Source: Luteolibacter sp. | GTDB lineage: Bacteria; Verrucomicrobiota; Verrucomicrobiia; Verrucomicrobiales; Akkermansiaceae | Reading direction: 5' to 3' | Assembly: GCA_030696085.1 (NCBI GenBank) | Contig: JAUYNL010000005.1 | Coordinates: 1 to 44,565 of the forward strand | DNA length: 44,565 nt | Shown: positions 7,163 to 14,573 of the stretch, in pieces | Layout of the letters: every line of letters starts with the position of its first letter | Position numbering within the stretch: the first letter of the stretch is position 1 | Made by a program: the position numbers and the translations under genes | Notes under the pieces: generated by a model | What the model saw: only the letters and a program-made list of their open reading frames with translations | The model's database searches: none | Told to the model about the DNA's origin: nothing

Positions 7163-8773
7163 CTATTTTGGGGATGCCTTCAAGCGTGCTTCCGTCAGAA
7201 TTCGTTCGGCACGGGCATGATTGACGTCTAATTTTCGAATGTTGAGGGCATCATTAATGGCATCCTGATACCTTCCGGAAAGCATTGCTGCTTCGGCACG
7301 CATCTCGAAACCGAAAATTGCTGTTTCGGATCTACTTGCCAGCACATCGGCGTCTTCTTTCAAACCTTCGTGATCTCCCGTAGCAAGACGGCAATATGCC
7401 CGCCATGAGCGGGCGTCTTTGGATTCGCTGTTGATTTCCAGCCCCAGACTCCCATCCACTTCACCATCGGTGTAATTTTCCAAGTTGTAATTGCAGCAAC
7501 ATCTCAATGCAAAGTCACTGGCCTTCTTCTTGCCACTTAGGTCGATTGCGTTGCTGATTTCCGATAATGCCCGTTTCCATTCTGATTTCGCAGCGCTTTC
7601 ATAAGCCCGGATTCGATAGGCTTCAGCGGCCTCCGCCGCATCTGGTGTTCGGATCTTCCGGATCTTATCCGGTGAAATGTTCATTGCGCGTTTTGAATCA
7701 CCTGCTGCCTCTCCTCTTCGATTTGCGATTTCAGAAACGCCCAATATCCTCTTGAACAAACTTGCTCCAGCTACTTTTGGAACATTCTCGTCATAAAACG
7801 AAAACCATGGGATTCCACTGTTTTCATATTCGACTTTCGTGATTGGTGAAAGTGGAGGATTCTTGCCTGTAATATTTTTGTATGAGAGGCTGTTTACCAA
7901 GTGAATCGTTAAGGCTTGTGTGCGGTTTTTATCCCACGAATCGATGCCATAAGAATCAGCAATAATCATCTGTTCAATATTTCCTCCGGCAGCAATTCCC
8001 ATCGGCTCATCTTCTGCCATCTGAAAGAGGACACTCGGTCCCCCAGGGCTCGTTTCTACTTCCTTGCCAAAAAGTGAACAATAGAGCTCTTCTTCTTCAT
8101 AGTTTAAAAAATGATCGTCATGCAAAGATAGCGACCTGGCTTTTTTGAGTTTTTCGATAAGTTTATCAATGGCTGGATCCCTGTCCGGAAATCGACCGAC
8201 AGCGGCATCAAAGATCAACAACTGGAAACCTCCGTGAATTTCTTCGTCGGAAATCTGAGCTTCGATTGTGTACCCTTTTCCAAGAGGCATCGCAACAAAC
8301 TGACGAACAACACCATTTCCAGAATTGATTCCATCCAGCCAATGTTGATCGGGAATCACTACATAGTCCTGCTTGTGACTTGAAAGTTTTTCAGAATATA
8401 ATTCACCTGATATTGCATTGACTCTTCCGACGCAGACTTTGGCGATTGAGGGATGCCATTTGGGTCCATTCAACTCTAAGAATAGAGCCTCGCTCTGATA
8501 GAGTGGGATAAAATAGCCGCCTTCCTTGAGCCAAGGCTCGGGAACTTTGTCGGCATAATCCTCGACGCGGTGGATCGGCAGGCGTCCCATTCCCGCAGGA
8601 AGCGGATAGGTTTTCCCATCCTCTGGAATTCTCAATGTGCGATTGAAAGATATCTTAGCGTGCCTTCCGACGATGATCTCATCAAAGGAATTACCTTCCG
8701 TCGAGGAATCGCTTCGGCTGATGCACAATCCAAGATCGGATTCGACAGGCATTTTTTGAGGTGCGGTATTCAT
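7163..8773 (-). CDS. Conserved protein of unknown function with TPR-like C-terminus
   Basis: The function is unknown. The N-terminal about 340 residues carry blocks such as GGYFIPLYQSEALFLEL, WHPSIAKVCVGRVNAISGE, QDYVVIPDQHWLDGIN, VRQFVAMPLGKGYTIEAQ, EEIHGGFQLLIFD and MGIAAGGNIEQMI. From memory these match an uncharacterised family shared by bacteria and filamentous fungi, sometimes labelled integral membrane protein. I see no membrane helix here. The region from about 390 to the end is helical with Ala-rich repeats resembling TPRs. The ATG at 8773 gives 536 residues. It is AT-rich and sits between the KilA-N gene (63 nt upstream) and the kinase (28 nt downstream), suggesting a kinase substrate, sensor or scaffold. 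No catalytic motif could be assigned. Confidence 0.65.
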   Translation of the reverse strand: MNTAPQKMPVESDLGLCISRSDSSTEGNSFDEIIVGRHAKISFNRTLRIPEDGKTYPLPAGMGRLPIHRVEDYADKVPEPWLKEGGYFIPLYQSEALFLELNGPKWHPSIAKVCVGRVNAISGELYSEKLSSHKQDYVVIPDQHWLDGINSGNGVVRQFVAMPLGKGYTIEAQISDEEIHGGFQLLIFDAAVGRFPDRDPAIDKLIEKLKKARSLSLHDDHFLNYEEEELYCSLFGKEVETSPGGPSVLFQMAEDEPMGIAAGGNIEQMIIADSYGIDSWDKNRTQALTIHLVNSLSYKNITGKNPPLSPITKVEYENSGIPWFSFYDENVPKVAGASLFKRILGVSEIANRRGEAAGDSKRAMNISPDKIRKIRTPDAAEAAEAYRIRAYESAAKSEWKRALSEISNAIDLSGKKKASDFALRCCCNYNLENYTDGEVDGSLGLEINSESKDARSWRAYCRLATGDHEGLKEDADVLASRSETAIFGFEMRAEAAMLSGRYQDAINDALNIRKLDVNHARAERILTEARLKASPK

Positions 8774-8836
8774 AGTCAGTGTCGGATGTTTTGAAGTGTT
8801 TTGGTGAGAGGCGGGAAGCGTGAGATCCGATGAGCT

Positions 8837-9661
8837 TTATTTGAGGCGTTTGACGCTGCTGGCGGAGAGCAGGGCTCGCATTTGGGTGATGGCGATGTCG
8901 TTGAGGGTGGCGAGGCGTTCGGGCTGTGGCAGGCCTTGGCGGATGAGCACGGAGTTCAGGCTTTCGAGGTTGGTGAGGACGACGAGTTGCTCCAGCGGGG
9001 CGTGGTCGCGGACGTTGCCCTCGGCACCGGGATGGGCGTCGCGCCATTGTTTGGCGGTTTGGCCGAAGAGGGCAACGTTGAGCAGATCCGCCTCGCTGGC
9101 ATAGACGGCGGAGGCCTGGGCCTTGGTGATGGAGGGCGGGATGAGGGTGTCCTTGATGGCGTCGGTGTGGATGCGGTAGTTGATCTTGGCGAGGGTGCGC
9201 TGGAGGTTCCAATCGAGCTTCAGGCGGTCATTTTCGTCGTCCTTGAGGCGCTGGAATTCCTTGATGAGGTAGAGTTTGAATTCCGGGCTGAGCCAGGAGC
9301 CGAACTCGAAGGCGATGTCCTTGTGGGCGTAGGTACCGCCACCGTAGCGACCGGCCTTGGATTGGAATCCGATGGCTCCCGTGGCCTCAATCCACTTTCT
9401 CGGTGTGAGCGAAAACCGGTTCAAGCCGGCCTGATTTCTAAAGGTTTCGAATTCGAGACCTTTAAACGCCGGATTGTGAATCTGTTCCCAGATTCCGATG
9501 AATTCGAGGGTGTTGCGGTTGCGCATCCAGTTGTAGATCAGGACATCGTCGCCGAATTTTTTCGCCATGTCGGTCAGCGAAATGAAATCGCCCGTGTCAT
9601 TTGAAACCACGGCAATGGCGGCCCCTTGGACATCGATGCTGTTTTTCTTGGATTTGCTCAT
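8837..9661 (-). CDS. KilA-N domain protein
   Basis: The 274-residue product has a KilA-N domain at about 22-140: GDFISLTDMAKKF (24-36), IYNWMRNRNTLEFIGIWEQ (42-60), RKWIEATGAIGF (88-99), GRYGGGTYAHKDIAFEFGSWLSP (spanning 104-126) and the closing helix KLYLIKEFQRLK (129-140). KilA-N is a DNA-binding fold of phages and large DNA viruses that is also found in bacterial chromosomes. The C-terminal part is helical with no assigned domain. GC is host-like, in contrast to the downstream cassette. The gene is 88 nt downstream of the FHA-kinase gene, and a 32-nt palindrome lies 29 nt before its ATG. It may be a regulator of the locus or a phage-derived component; its exact function is unknown. Confidence 0.85.
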   Translation of the reverse strand: MSKSKKNSIDVQGAAIAVVSNDTGDFISLTDMAKKFGDDVLIYNWMRNRNTLEFIGIWEQIHNPAFKGLEFETFRNQAGLNRFSLTPRKWIEATGAIGFQSKAGRYGGGTYAHKDIAFEFGSWLSPEFKLYLIKEFQRLKDDENDRLKLDWNLQRTLAKINYRIHTDAIKDTLIPPSITKAQASAVYASEADLLNVALFGQTAKQWRDAHPGAEGNVRDHAPLEQLVVLTNLESLNSVLIRQGLPQPERLATLNDIAITQMRALLSASSVKRLK

Positions 9662-9689
9662 GGGATTTCTGGTGGTGGAGACATCTGCT

Positions 9690-9721
9690 TTTTAATTCCA
9701 TCGAATTCGATGGGATTAAAA
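9690..9721. promoter_or_regulatory. 32-nt near-perfect palindrome before the KilA-N gene
   Basis: The two 16-nt arms centre on GAATTC (9703-9708) and pair at every position except one G-T wobble (9697/9714). Runs of T at 9690-9693 and A at 9718-9721 close the arms. Read on the minus strand, it lies between the FHA-kinase stop (9750) and the KilA-N start (9661). It could be a dimer operator (KilA-N protein autoregulation is one option) or a terminator/attenuator hairpin, since the minus transcript ends the stem in an A-rich run rather than a long U tract. The spacing and symmetry are seen directly; the role is inferred. Confidence 0.6.
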
Positions 9722-9749
9722 TCCGGGTTTCTGCCGAGTGGATTGCGAA

Positions 9750-11027
9750 TCATGGTTTGAGCTTGAGGAGTGAGGCTTGCAGTTTCCCGGCGTCGGGGAA
9801 GCGGTCTTTGGGATTGCGGACGAGGGCTTTGTCGATGACGGCGGCGAGGTTTTTCTCCAGCCCCGGCATACGGTCGGGGATGGGGACGGGGTTTTCGTTG
9901 AGGATGATGTCGATGGGGTCGCGCTTGGGATCGAAGCGATAGGGGAATTTTCCGGTGAGGAGTTGATAGACGGAGGCGGCGAAGCTCCAGACATCGGAGA
10001 CGGGTTTGACGTATTTGAAGTTGGTGATTTGTTCCGGCGGCATGAACACTGGGGTGCCGGCGTATTTTCCCGTCACGCTCATGCCGCTGAGGCCGGCTTT
10101 CTGGAAGTTCTTGGCGAGGCCGAAGTCGGAGATCTTGGCGCGGTTGCGGTGGAGCAGGATGTTGTGCGGTTTGATGTCGCGGTGGACGAAGCCTTCCTTG
10201 TGGGCGGCGGCGAGGCCTTCGAGCGCCTGGAGCGCCCACGGCATGAGCGCGTCGGGCGGGAGGGTGCCGCCACGGGACTGGGCGACATCGGCCAGCGAGC
10301 CGCCGTCGCAGTATTCCATGACGAAGAAGAAGGTGCCTTGGTCCGAGCCGCTATCGAGGAAGCGGACGATGTTGGGGTGCTTGAGTCCGGCAATGACCTT
10401 CATTTCGCGTTTGAAGTGGTCGATGGCGCGGGCGTCGGCCTGGGCGCGGGAGAGCATGAGTTTCACCGCCACCGGATCGCCGCCGGATTCACGGGTGGCG
10501 AGATAGACAGCCCCGCAGCCGCCCCGACCAAGTTCGCGCTGGATGCGGTAGCCGGGCAGGGTGAAGAGTTCCTTTTCAGGGCTGCCGAAAATCAGTCGGT
10601 GCATCGCCTCGGGCGAGAGGCCCGAGATGTCGCCTTCCGGCAGGGCAGCGGGGACCAGCGCAGCGTCGGACGCTGTTTCCACCTGCACCTCAATCGTGGA
10701 TTGGCCGACGATGATGCGGTCGCCGTCCTTGAGGTCGATGCTGGGGTATTGGCGAAGCGCTCCTTGTTCTGGCGTTTCGCCTTTTTCGCGTCCGCCGCAT
10801 TTTTTTCCGTTCACATGGGTGCCATTGAGGCTGCCGAGGTCACGGAGTGATGCCAGTGGCGGGCAGGCTTCGAGCAGGAAGTGATGGCGAGAAACCTGGG
10901 GATCACCGGGAACGCAGAGGTGGCAATCTGCCATCCGCCCGAGCAGGAAGGTGTCGTGCTCGGTGAGGGAGAAGGATTTGGAGATGCCATCGGAGCTGTG
11001 GACGTGTAGGTGGACGGAGGCGGACAT
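9750..11027 (-). CDS. FHA-domain Ser/Thr protein kinase
   Basis: The 425-residue protein joins an N-terminal FHA domain (about 5-115: Gly30-Arg31, SRHH 46-49, LGSLNGTHVNG 64-74) to a Hanks-type kinase (about 160-425). Kinase motifs are LGRGGCGAVY (166-175), Lys189, HRDIKPHN (282-289), DFG (301-303) and PPE (330-332), making it an intact RD kinase. FHA domains bind phosphothreonine, so it may recognise its own or another kinase's phosphorylated target, perhaps the second kinase in the same locus. There is no membrane helix. It starts 20 nt after the sigma-factor stop, so both are probably cotranscribed. GC is host-like. Confidence 0.92.
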   Translation of the reverse strand: MSASVHLHVHSSDGISKSFSLTEHDTFLLGRMADCHLCVPGDPQVSRHHFLLEACPPLASLRDLGSLNGTHVNGKKCGGREKGETPEQGALRQYPSIDLKDGDRIIVGQSTIEVQVETASDAALVPAALPEGDISGLSPEAMHRLIFGSPEKELFTLPGYRIQRELGRGGCGAVYLATRESGGDPVAVKLMLSRAQADARAIDHFKREMKVIAGLKHPNIVRFLDSGSDQGTFFFVMEYCDGGSLADVAQSRGGTLPPDALMPWALQALEGLAAAHKEGFVHRDIKPHNILLHRNRAKISDFGLAKNFQKAGLSGMSVTGKYAGTPVFMPPEQITNFKYVKPVSDVWSFAASVYQLLTGKFPYRFDPKRDPIDIILNENPVPIPDRMPGLEKNLAAVIDKALVRNPKDRFPDAGKLQASLLKLKP

Positions 11028-11047
11028 GAGGGCGTTCTAATGAGGGA

Positions 11048-11677
11048 TTACGGTTGAGGGGGAAAATCGTCAACCTGAGGGGGGACGACTCGGCTTTCTT
11101 TGGCGCAGGACTTGAGAAAGCCTAAAGTATCAACGCCTTGGAAACCCATGGCTTCGAGACGATCCCTGAGTCCGGCAACGGCCGCGCCAGCGAGTTTGTG
11201 GGCGGCTTGTTTGGAAACGCCCAGCATGGAGCCGATTTCGCTGTAGCTCTTGCCGTCACGGATGCCTTCGGCCACAAGACGGAGGCGGGGCGAGAGGGAC
11301 TCCATCGCCAATTCGAGGCGTTTTCCGGACTCAAGGGCAGCGGCGGCGCGGTCGGCCAGGGGAAAGTCGGGAGCCTCAACCTGCTGGACCCTTGCCTCTG
11401 GGGTGGTGGCCGACTCGGTGATTGGGAGGTCGAGATCGTAAATGTGGTGCCGATGGTGGCGGACCTGCCGTTCGTAGAGATCACGTAGGGCATTGCGCAT
11501 GGCGCGGGCGGCGTAGGCAGTGAAATCGCCTTTGGCTGGATCGAAATGCCGCGCGGCGTTGGCAAGAGCTTCTTGGGCGGCCAGATCGATTTCGGCGTGC
11601 GGGAGGCCGGGGATGTTGGAGAACTCGCGTGCGATTTTGGCAGCGAGGGGAAGAAGTTCGTTTACCCGTTCTTCCAT
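11048..11677 (-). CDS. Sigma-70 family RNA polymerase sigma factor
   Basis: The 209-residue protein has a region 2-like helical block (about 8-72, including FDPAKGDFTAYAARAMRNAL) and a region 4 helix-turn-helix (about 126-172, with YSEIGSMLGVSKQAAHKLAG). This small two-domain layout is ECF-like, although region 2 resembles sigma-70/WhiG-type sequences. The long linker (about 78-120) is Pro/Ala-rich. No anti-sigma gene is adjacent; instead an FHA-kinase gene follows after 20 nt. ECF sigma factors encoded beside Ser/Thr kinases are known, and some are activated by phosphorylation, so kinase control is a reasonable guess. The sigma gene is the first gene of the kinase locus, with a 105-nt gap before it that could hold its promoter; no convincing consensus was found there. 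Confidence 0.8.
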   Translation of the reverse strand: MEERVNELLPLAAKIAREFSNIPGLPHAEIDLAAQEALANAARHFDPAKGDFTAYAARAMRNALRDLYERQVRHHRHHIYDLDLPITESATTPEARVQQVEAPDFPLADRAAAALESGKRLELAMESLSPRLRLVAEGIRDGKSYSEIGSMLGVSKQAAHKLAGAAVAGLRDRLEAMGFQGVDTLGFLKSCAKESRVVPPQVDDFPPQP

Positions 11678-11782
11678 GACGGTGAAAAGCTAACCGCCAC
11701 ACGGCCTGCAATGCAAGCGTTTGGGAACCGCAACGTAAGCGCTCAACGGCCAGCGCGCAAGACGATGGATTGGCTGATCGGG

Positions 11783-12898
11783 TCAGCGTGACAGGGCGTC
11801 GGATTGTTTGACGAAATCATCGCCATCCCACTCGGCATCGCTCCTGACCATCTTTGCTGCGGCTTCCTCGGCCTTGCGGGCGGTCTGCATGCGCACCAGC
11901 TCGGCATGGGTGGTGAAATAGGGCAGGCTGTGACCGCGGAAATCATCGAGGGTTTTGAAGCCTTTTGATACCATGAATCCTAACAAACCATCACTGAGGT
12001 CCCGCACCATGCCGTAGCCGAATTTCATCACGCCGGTGCAGACCTGCACGGTGTGCGCTCCCAGCAGGATGAACTGAGCGGCATCGCTGCCGGTCTCGAT
12101 TCCGCCGATGCCGGAGACCGTGCGGTCCGGAAACTCCTTGTTCACTAGCTGGGCGATTTCCATGACCATGCGCAGGGCGATCGGCTTGATTGCCTTGGAC
12201 GAATAGCCGCCGGGAGTGCTGTAGCCCTCCACGGTGGGTTCCGGGCGGAGCGTTTCGAGGTTCACTCCCATGACTGATAGAATGGTGTTGATGGCCGAAA
12301 TGCCGTGACACCCGGCGCGCAGCGAGGCGGCGGAGGGATCCTCGATCCGGGTTACGTTGGGCGTCATCTTCGCCCAGACGGGGATTTTTGAAACGCCCAT
12401 GACCCAGCCGCAGACTTCCTCAAGGAGCGCCGGGTCCTGGCCCATGGCCGATCCCATTTTGCGTTCCGGCAGGCCATGGGGGCAGGAAAAATTCAACTCG
12501 AAGGCATCCACGCCGGCGTCCTGGCAGCGTTCGATGATTTCGCACCACGCGTCCTTGTTGTATTCCTCCATCACCGAGGCGATGAGGATGCCTTCGGGAT
12601 GCGCGTCCTTGATCGCCTTGTATTCATCCAGCCAGATCTCGAATTTTCGGTCGCTGATGAGTTCGATGTTTTCCCAACCGATGACTTCCCCGCCACCGCC
12701 GGCCATGAGTTTCGCATAGCGCGGGCCGACGTTGACGACCTTCGAGCAATCCAGGCTGACGGTCTTGGCGACCACTCCGCCCCAACCTTCCTTGAAGGCG
12801 CGGTTGATGACCTTGGCATTGGTTCCGGGAGGGCCGGAGGCGATGATGAAGGGGTTCTTGAACTTCAATCCATTGACGGTGGTGGCAAGCGTTGGCAT
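11783..12898 (-). CDS. preA: PreA-like dihydropyrimidine dehydrogenase subunit (no ferredoxin domain)
   Basis: The 371-residue protein is a flavin-dependent TIM-barrel enzyme of the dihydroorotate/dihydropyrimidine dehydrogenase family. Diagnostic blocks are FKNPFIIASGPPGTN near the start, FELNFSCPHGLPERKMGSAMGQD in the middle, AKMTPNVT, SAINTI, and SGIGGIETGSDAAQFILLGA with VQVCTGVM at the FMN phosphate site. This pattern fits PreA, which with PreT reduces uracil and thymine using NADH. E. coli PreA ends in a 2[4Fe-4S] ferredoxin domain; this protein stops after a helical tail with no Cys cluster, and no preT lies nearby. It may use another electron donor or act in a related pathway. Confidence is good for the family and lower for the reaction. 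Confidence 0.75.
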   Translation of the reverse strand: MPTLATTVNGLKFKNPFIIASGPPGTNAKVINRAFKEGWGGVVAKTVSLDCSKVVNVGPRYAKLMAGGGGEVIGWENIELISDRKFEIWLDEYKAIKDAHPEGILIASVMEEYNKDAWCEIIERCQDAGVDAFELNFSCPHGLPERKMGSAMGQDPALLEEVCGWVMGVSKIPVWAKMTPNVTRIEDPSAASLRAGCHGISAINTILSVMGVNLETLRPEPTVEGYSTPGGYSSKAIKPIALRMVMEIAQLVNKEFPDRTVSGIGGIETGSDAAQFILLGAHTVQVCTGVMKFGYGMVRDLSDGLLGFMVSKGFKTLDDFRGHSLPYFTTHAELVRMQTARKAEEAAAKMVRSDAEWDGDDFVKQSDALSR

Positions 12899-12968
12899 GA
12901 CGGAGGTATTCGGTGAATAGGAGATGATAGCTCAAAATGGGCCTGACTGGATCATCATTTTTAACGAC

Positions 12969-14573
12969 TCACGGATTCGGCCGCGTCCAGAGATAGACCC
13001 AGCGTTCGGAAACCACCTTACCGGAGGCATCCTGGAGCTCGCAGGTCATGTCGATCCGATCAAGGTCCTTCGGTGGATCGACCACGAAGAACGCGCGCAG
13101 CACCTGGGGCATGTGAAGCAGATCGCTGCGGCCGAGGCCTGCGGGAAGATCGTCCACATTGGCCATGCTCATGTCGCTGAGGCCGACATGCAGCAGTTTC
13201 GCGGACTTCTGGTTGATGGTGACGACGGGTTTGATGGCGGAAACATCGTCCCACTTGGGATCGCCGACCTTGCGTTCCGCTTGCAGCGGCTTGGCGAAGT
13301 CGATGGCCATGAGGATCTCGTCGGGTTTCTGGACCGGCGTGCCGGAGCGCGTTGCTCTCACTGAAAAGAGTCCGGACGGAGCGGGATCGCGCAGCCAGTG
13401 GAGGCGGTAGTGGAAATGATATGGCTTGCCGGTTTCGAGGCCCGGCTGGGGATCCCAGACGAGGATCACGTTGTCATTGGTTTCATCGATGGTGGGCATT
13501 TCGATGAGATGGAGTTTTCCGAGATCGAAACCCTTCACAGGCTCCACCCGCACGGTGGGGCGGTGGTGATAGCCGGCCTCGATATCCTGATAGGAAGAGA
13601 ACGAGCGGTCGCGCTGGACCAGCGACCAGGAGCGCGGCTTTTCCAGGGTGAACACGCAGTGGCGGAAGCGGTTGTGCGAGTGTTCCAGCGGGCGGTAGTG
13701 GAGGTTTCCGCTTTCCAGTTCCATCAGCAGGCCGTCGCTGTCATGCACTTCCGGGCGGAAGTCATGCGGTTTCGGATGAGTGCCCTCGCCGAACCAATAC
13801 ATCGATGAAAACGGCGCGAGGCCGAGTTGTTTCACCGGACGGCGCAGGGTGATTTCCGCCTCGATATCCATCACGGTATCCACGCCCGGAGTGATGGTGA
13901 ACTGATAGGCGCCCGCGACGCTCTCACCTTCCAACAGGGCCCATGCTTTGAGCGATTTCGCGTCCTTTTCAGGCCGCTGAAGATAGAACTTCGTGAAATC
14001 AGGAAACTCCTCGGGCACGCCGGGCAGGCCGCTGTCGATCGACAGGCCGCGCGCGGACAAGCCGTAGGGCGAATTCGCCGGGATCGCCCGCAGGTAGCTG
14101 GCGCCGAGAAAGACCAGGAACTCATCCATGTAGTCCGCCGAGTTCAGGTGGCAGCGCGCGCGCCATCCGGCATAGCCCGCTGGCGGCGGCGTGCCGGCCG
14201 GGATCTTTTGTTTGCCGTAGTCAAAAAGTGTCGGGTCGAACTTGAGCGGAGTTGATTTCCCGTCCACCACCTCGTGGATCGCCACCATCTTCTTGGCCGT
14301 CCACCCCGGGTGGAAGAAATCGATGGAAAACGGGGCTTTTTCCTTCGCCCACAGGCCGGACTCCATCTTGAAACGGATGTCCCGGTGCTGGTCGTAGCTG
14401 AGGTTTTTCCAAAATTCATCGAGTTCGAGTTTGGACTCCGCATGGGGTGCTGCCGCCAGTCCGCGGGCTGATTCGCGGAGTTTCTCAAACGAGAAATCCT
14501 CCGCGGATGAAAGGCCGCCGAGGAGAGCCGCCAGGGAGAGTGCCGATCCGATAATGCGGGATGGGTGTGTCAT
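12969..14573 (-). CDS. opgG: Periplasmic glucan biosynthesis protein OpgG/MdoG family
   Basis: The 534-residue product begins with a Sec signal peptide (SALSLAALLGGLSSA, cleavage near residue 24). It then shows the MdoG blocks FSFEKLRESARGLAA, FFHPGWTAKK, SSMYWFGE, RPEVHDSDGLLME and RPLEHSHNRFRH. OpgG acts in the periplasm on the backbone of osmoregulated beta-glucans; related OpgD members are now known as glucanases. The glucosyltransferase partner opgH is not in the window. The ATG overlaps the stop of the upstream alpha/beta-hydrolase gene (ATGA), and preA follows 70 nt downstream. OpgG and OpgD cannot be separated by sight. Confidence 0.85.
   Translation of the reverse strand: MTHPSRIIGSALSLAALLGGLSSAEDFSFEKLRESARGLAAAPHAESKLELDEFWKNLSYDQHRDIRFKMESGLWAKEKAPFSIDFFHPGWTAKKMVAIHEVVDGKSTPLKFDPTLFDYGKQKIPAGTPPPAGYAGWRARCHLNSADYMDEFLVFLGASYLRAIPANSPYGLSARGLSIDSGLPGVPEEFPDFTKFYLQRPEKDAKSLKAWALLEGESVAGAYQFTITPGVDTVMDIEAEITLRRPVKQLGLAPFSSMYWFGEGTHPKPHDFRPEVHDSDGLLMELESGNLHYRPLEHSHNRFRHCVFTLEKPRSWSLVQRDRSFSSYQDIEAGYHHRPTVRVEPVKGFDLGKLHLIEMPTIDETNDNVILVWDPQPGLETGKPYHFHYRLHWLRDPAPSGLFSVRATRSGTPVQKPDEILMAIDFAKPLQAERKVGDPKWDDVSAIKPVVTINQKSAKLLHVGLSDMSMANVDDLPAGLGRSDLLHMPQVLRAFFVVDPPKDLDRIDMTCELQDASGKVVSERWVYLWTRPNP

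Noticed and set aside
9750..11677. Type VI secretion locus (because of FHA, kinase and Clp proteins)
   Set aside because: No Tss sheath, VgrG, Hcp or baseplate genes are present, and the Clp protein is not clearly ClpV.
11678..11782. Sigma-70-like promoter before the sigma gene (minus strand: TTGCAT, then TTAGCT at 17 nt)
   Set aside because: The matches to consensus are weak and the pattern is not stronger than elsewhere in the gap.
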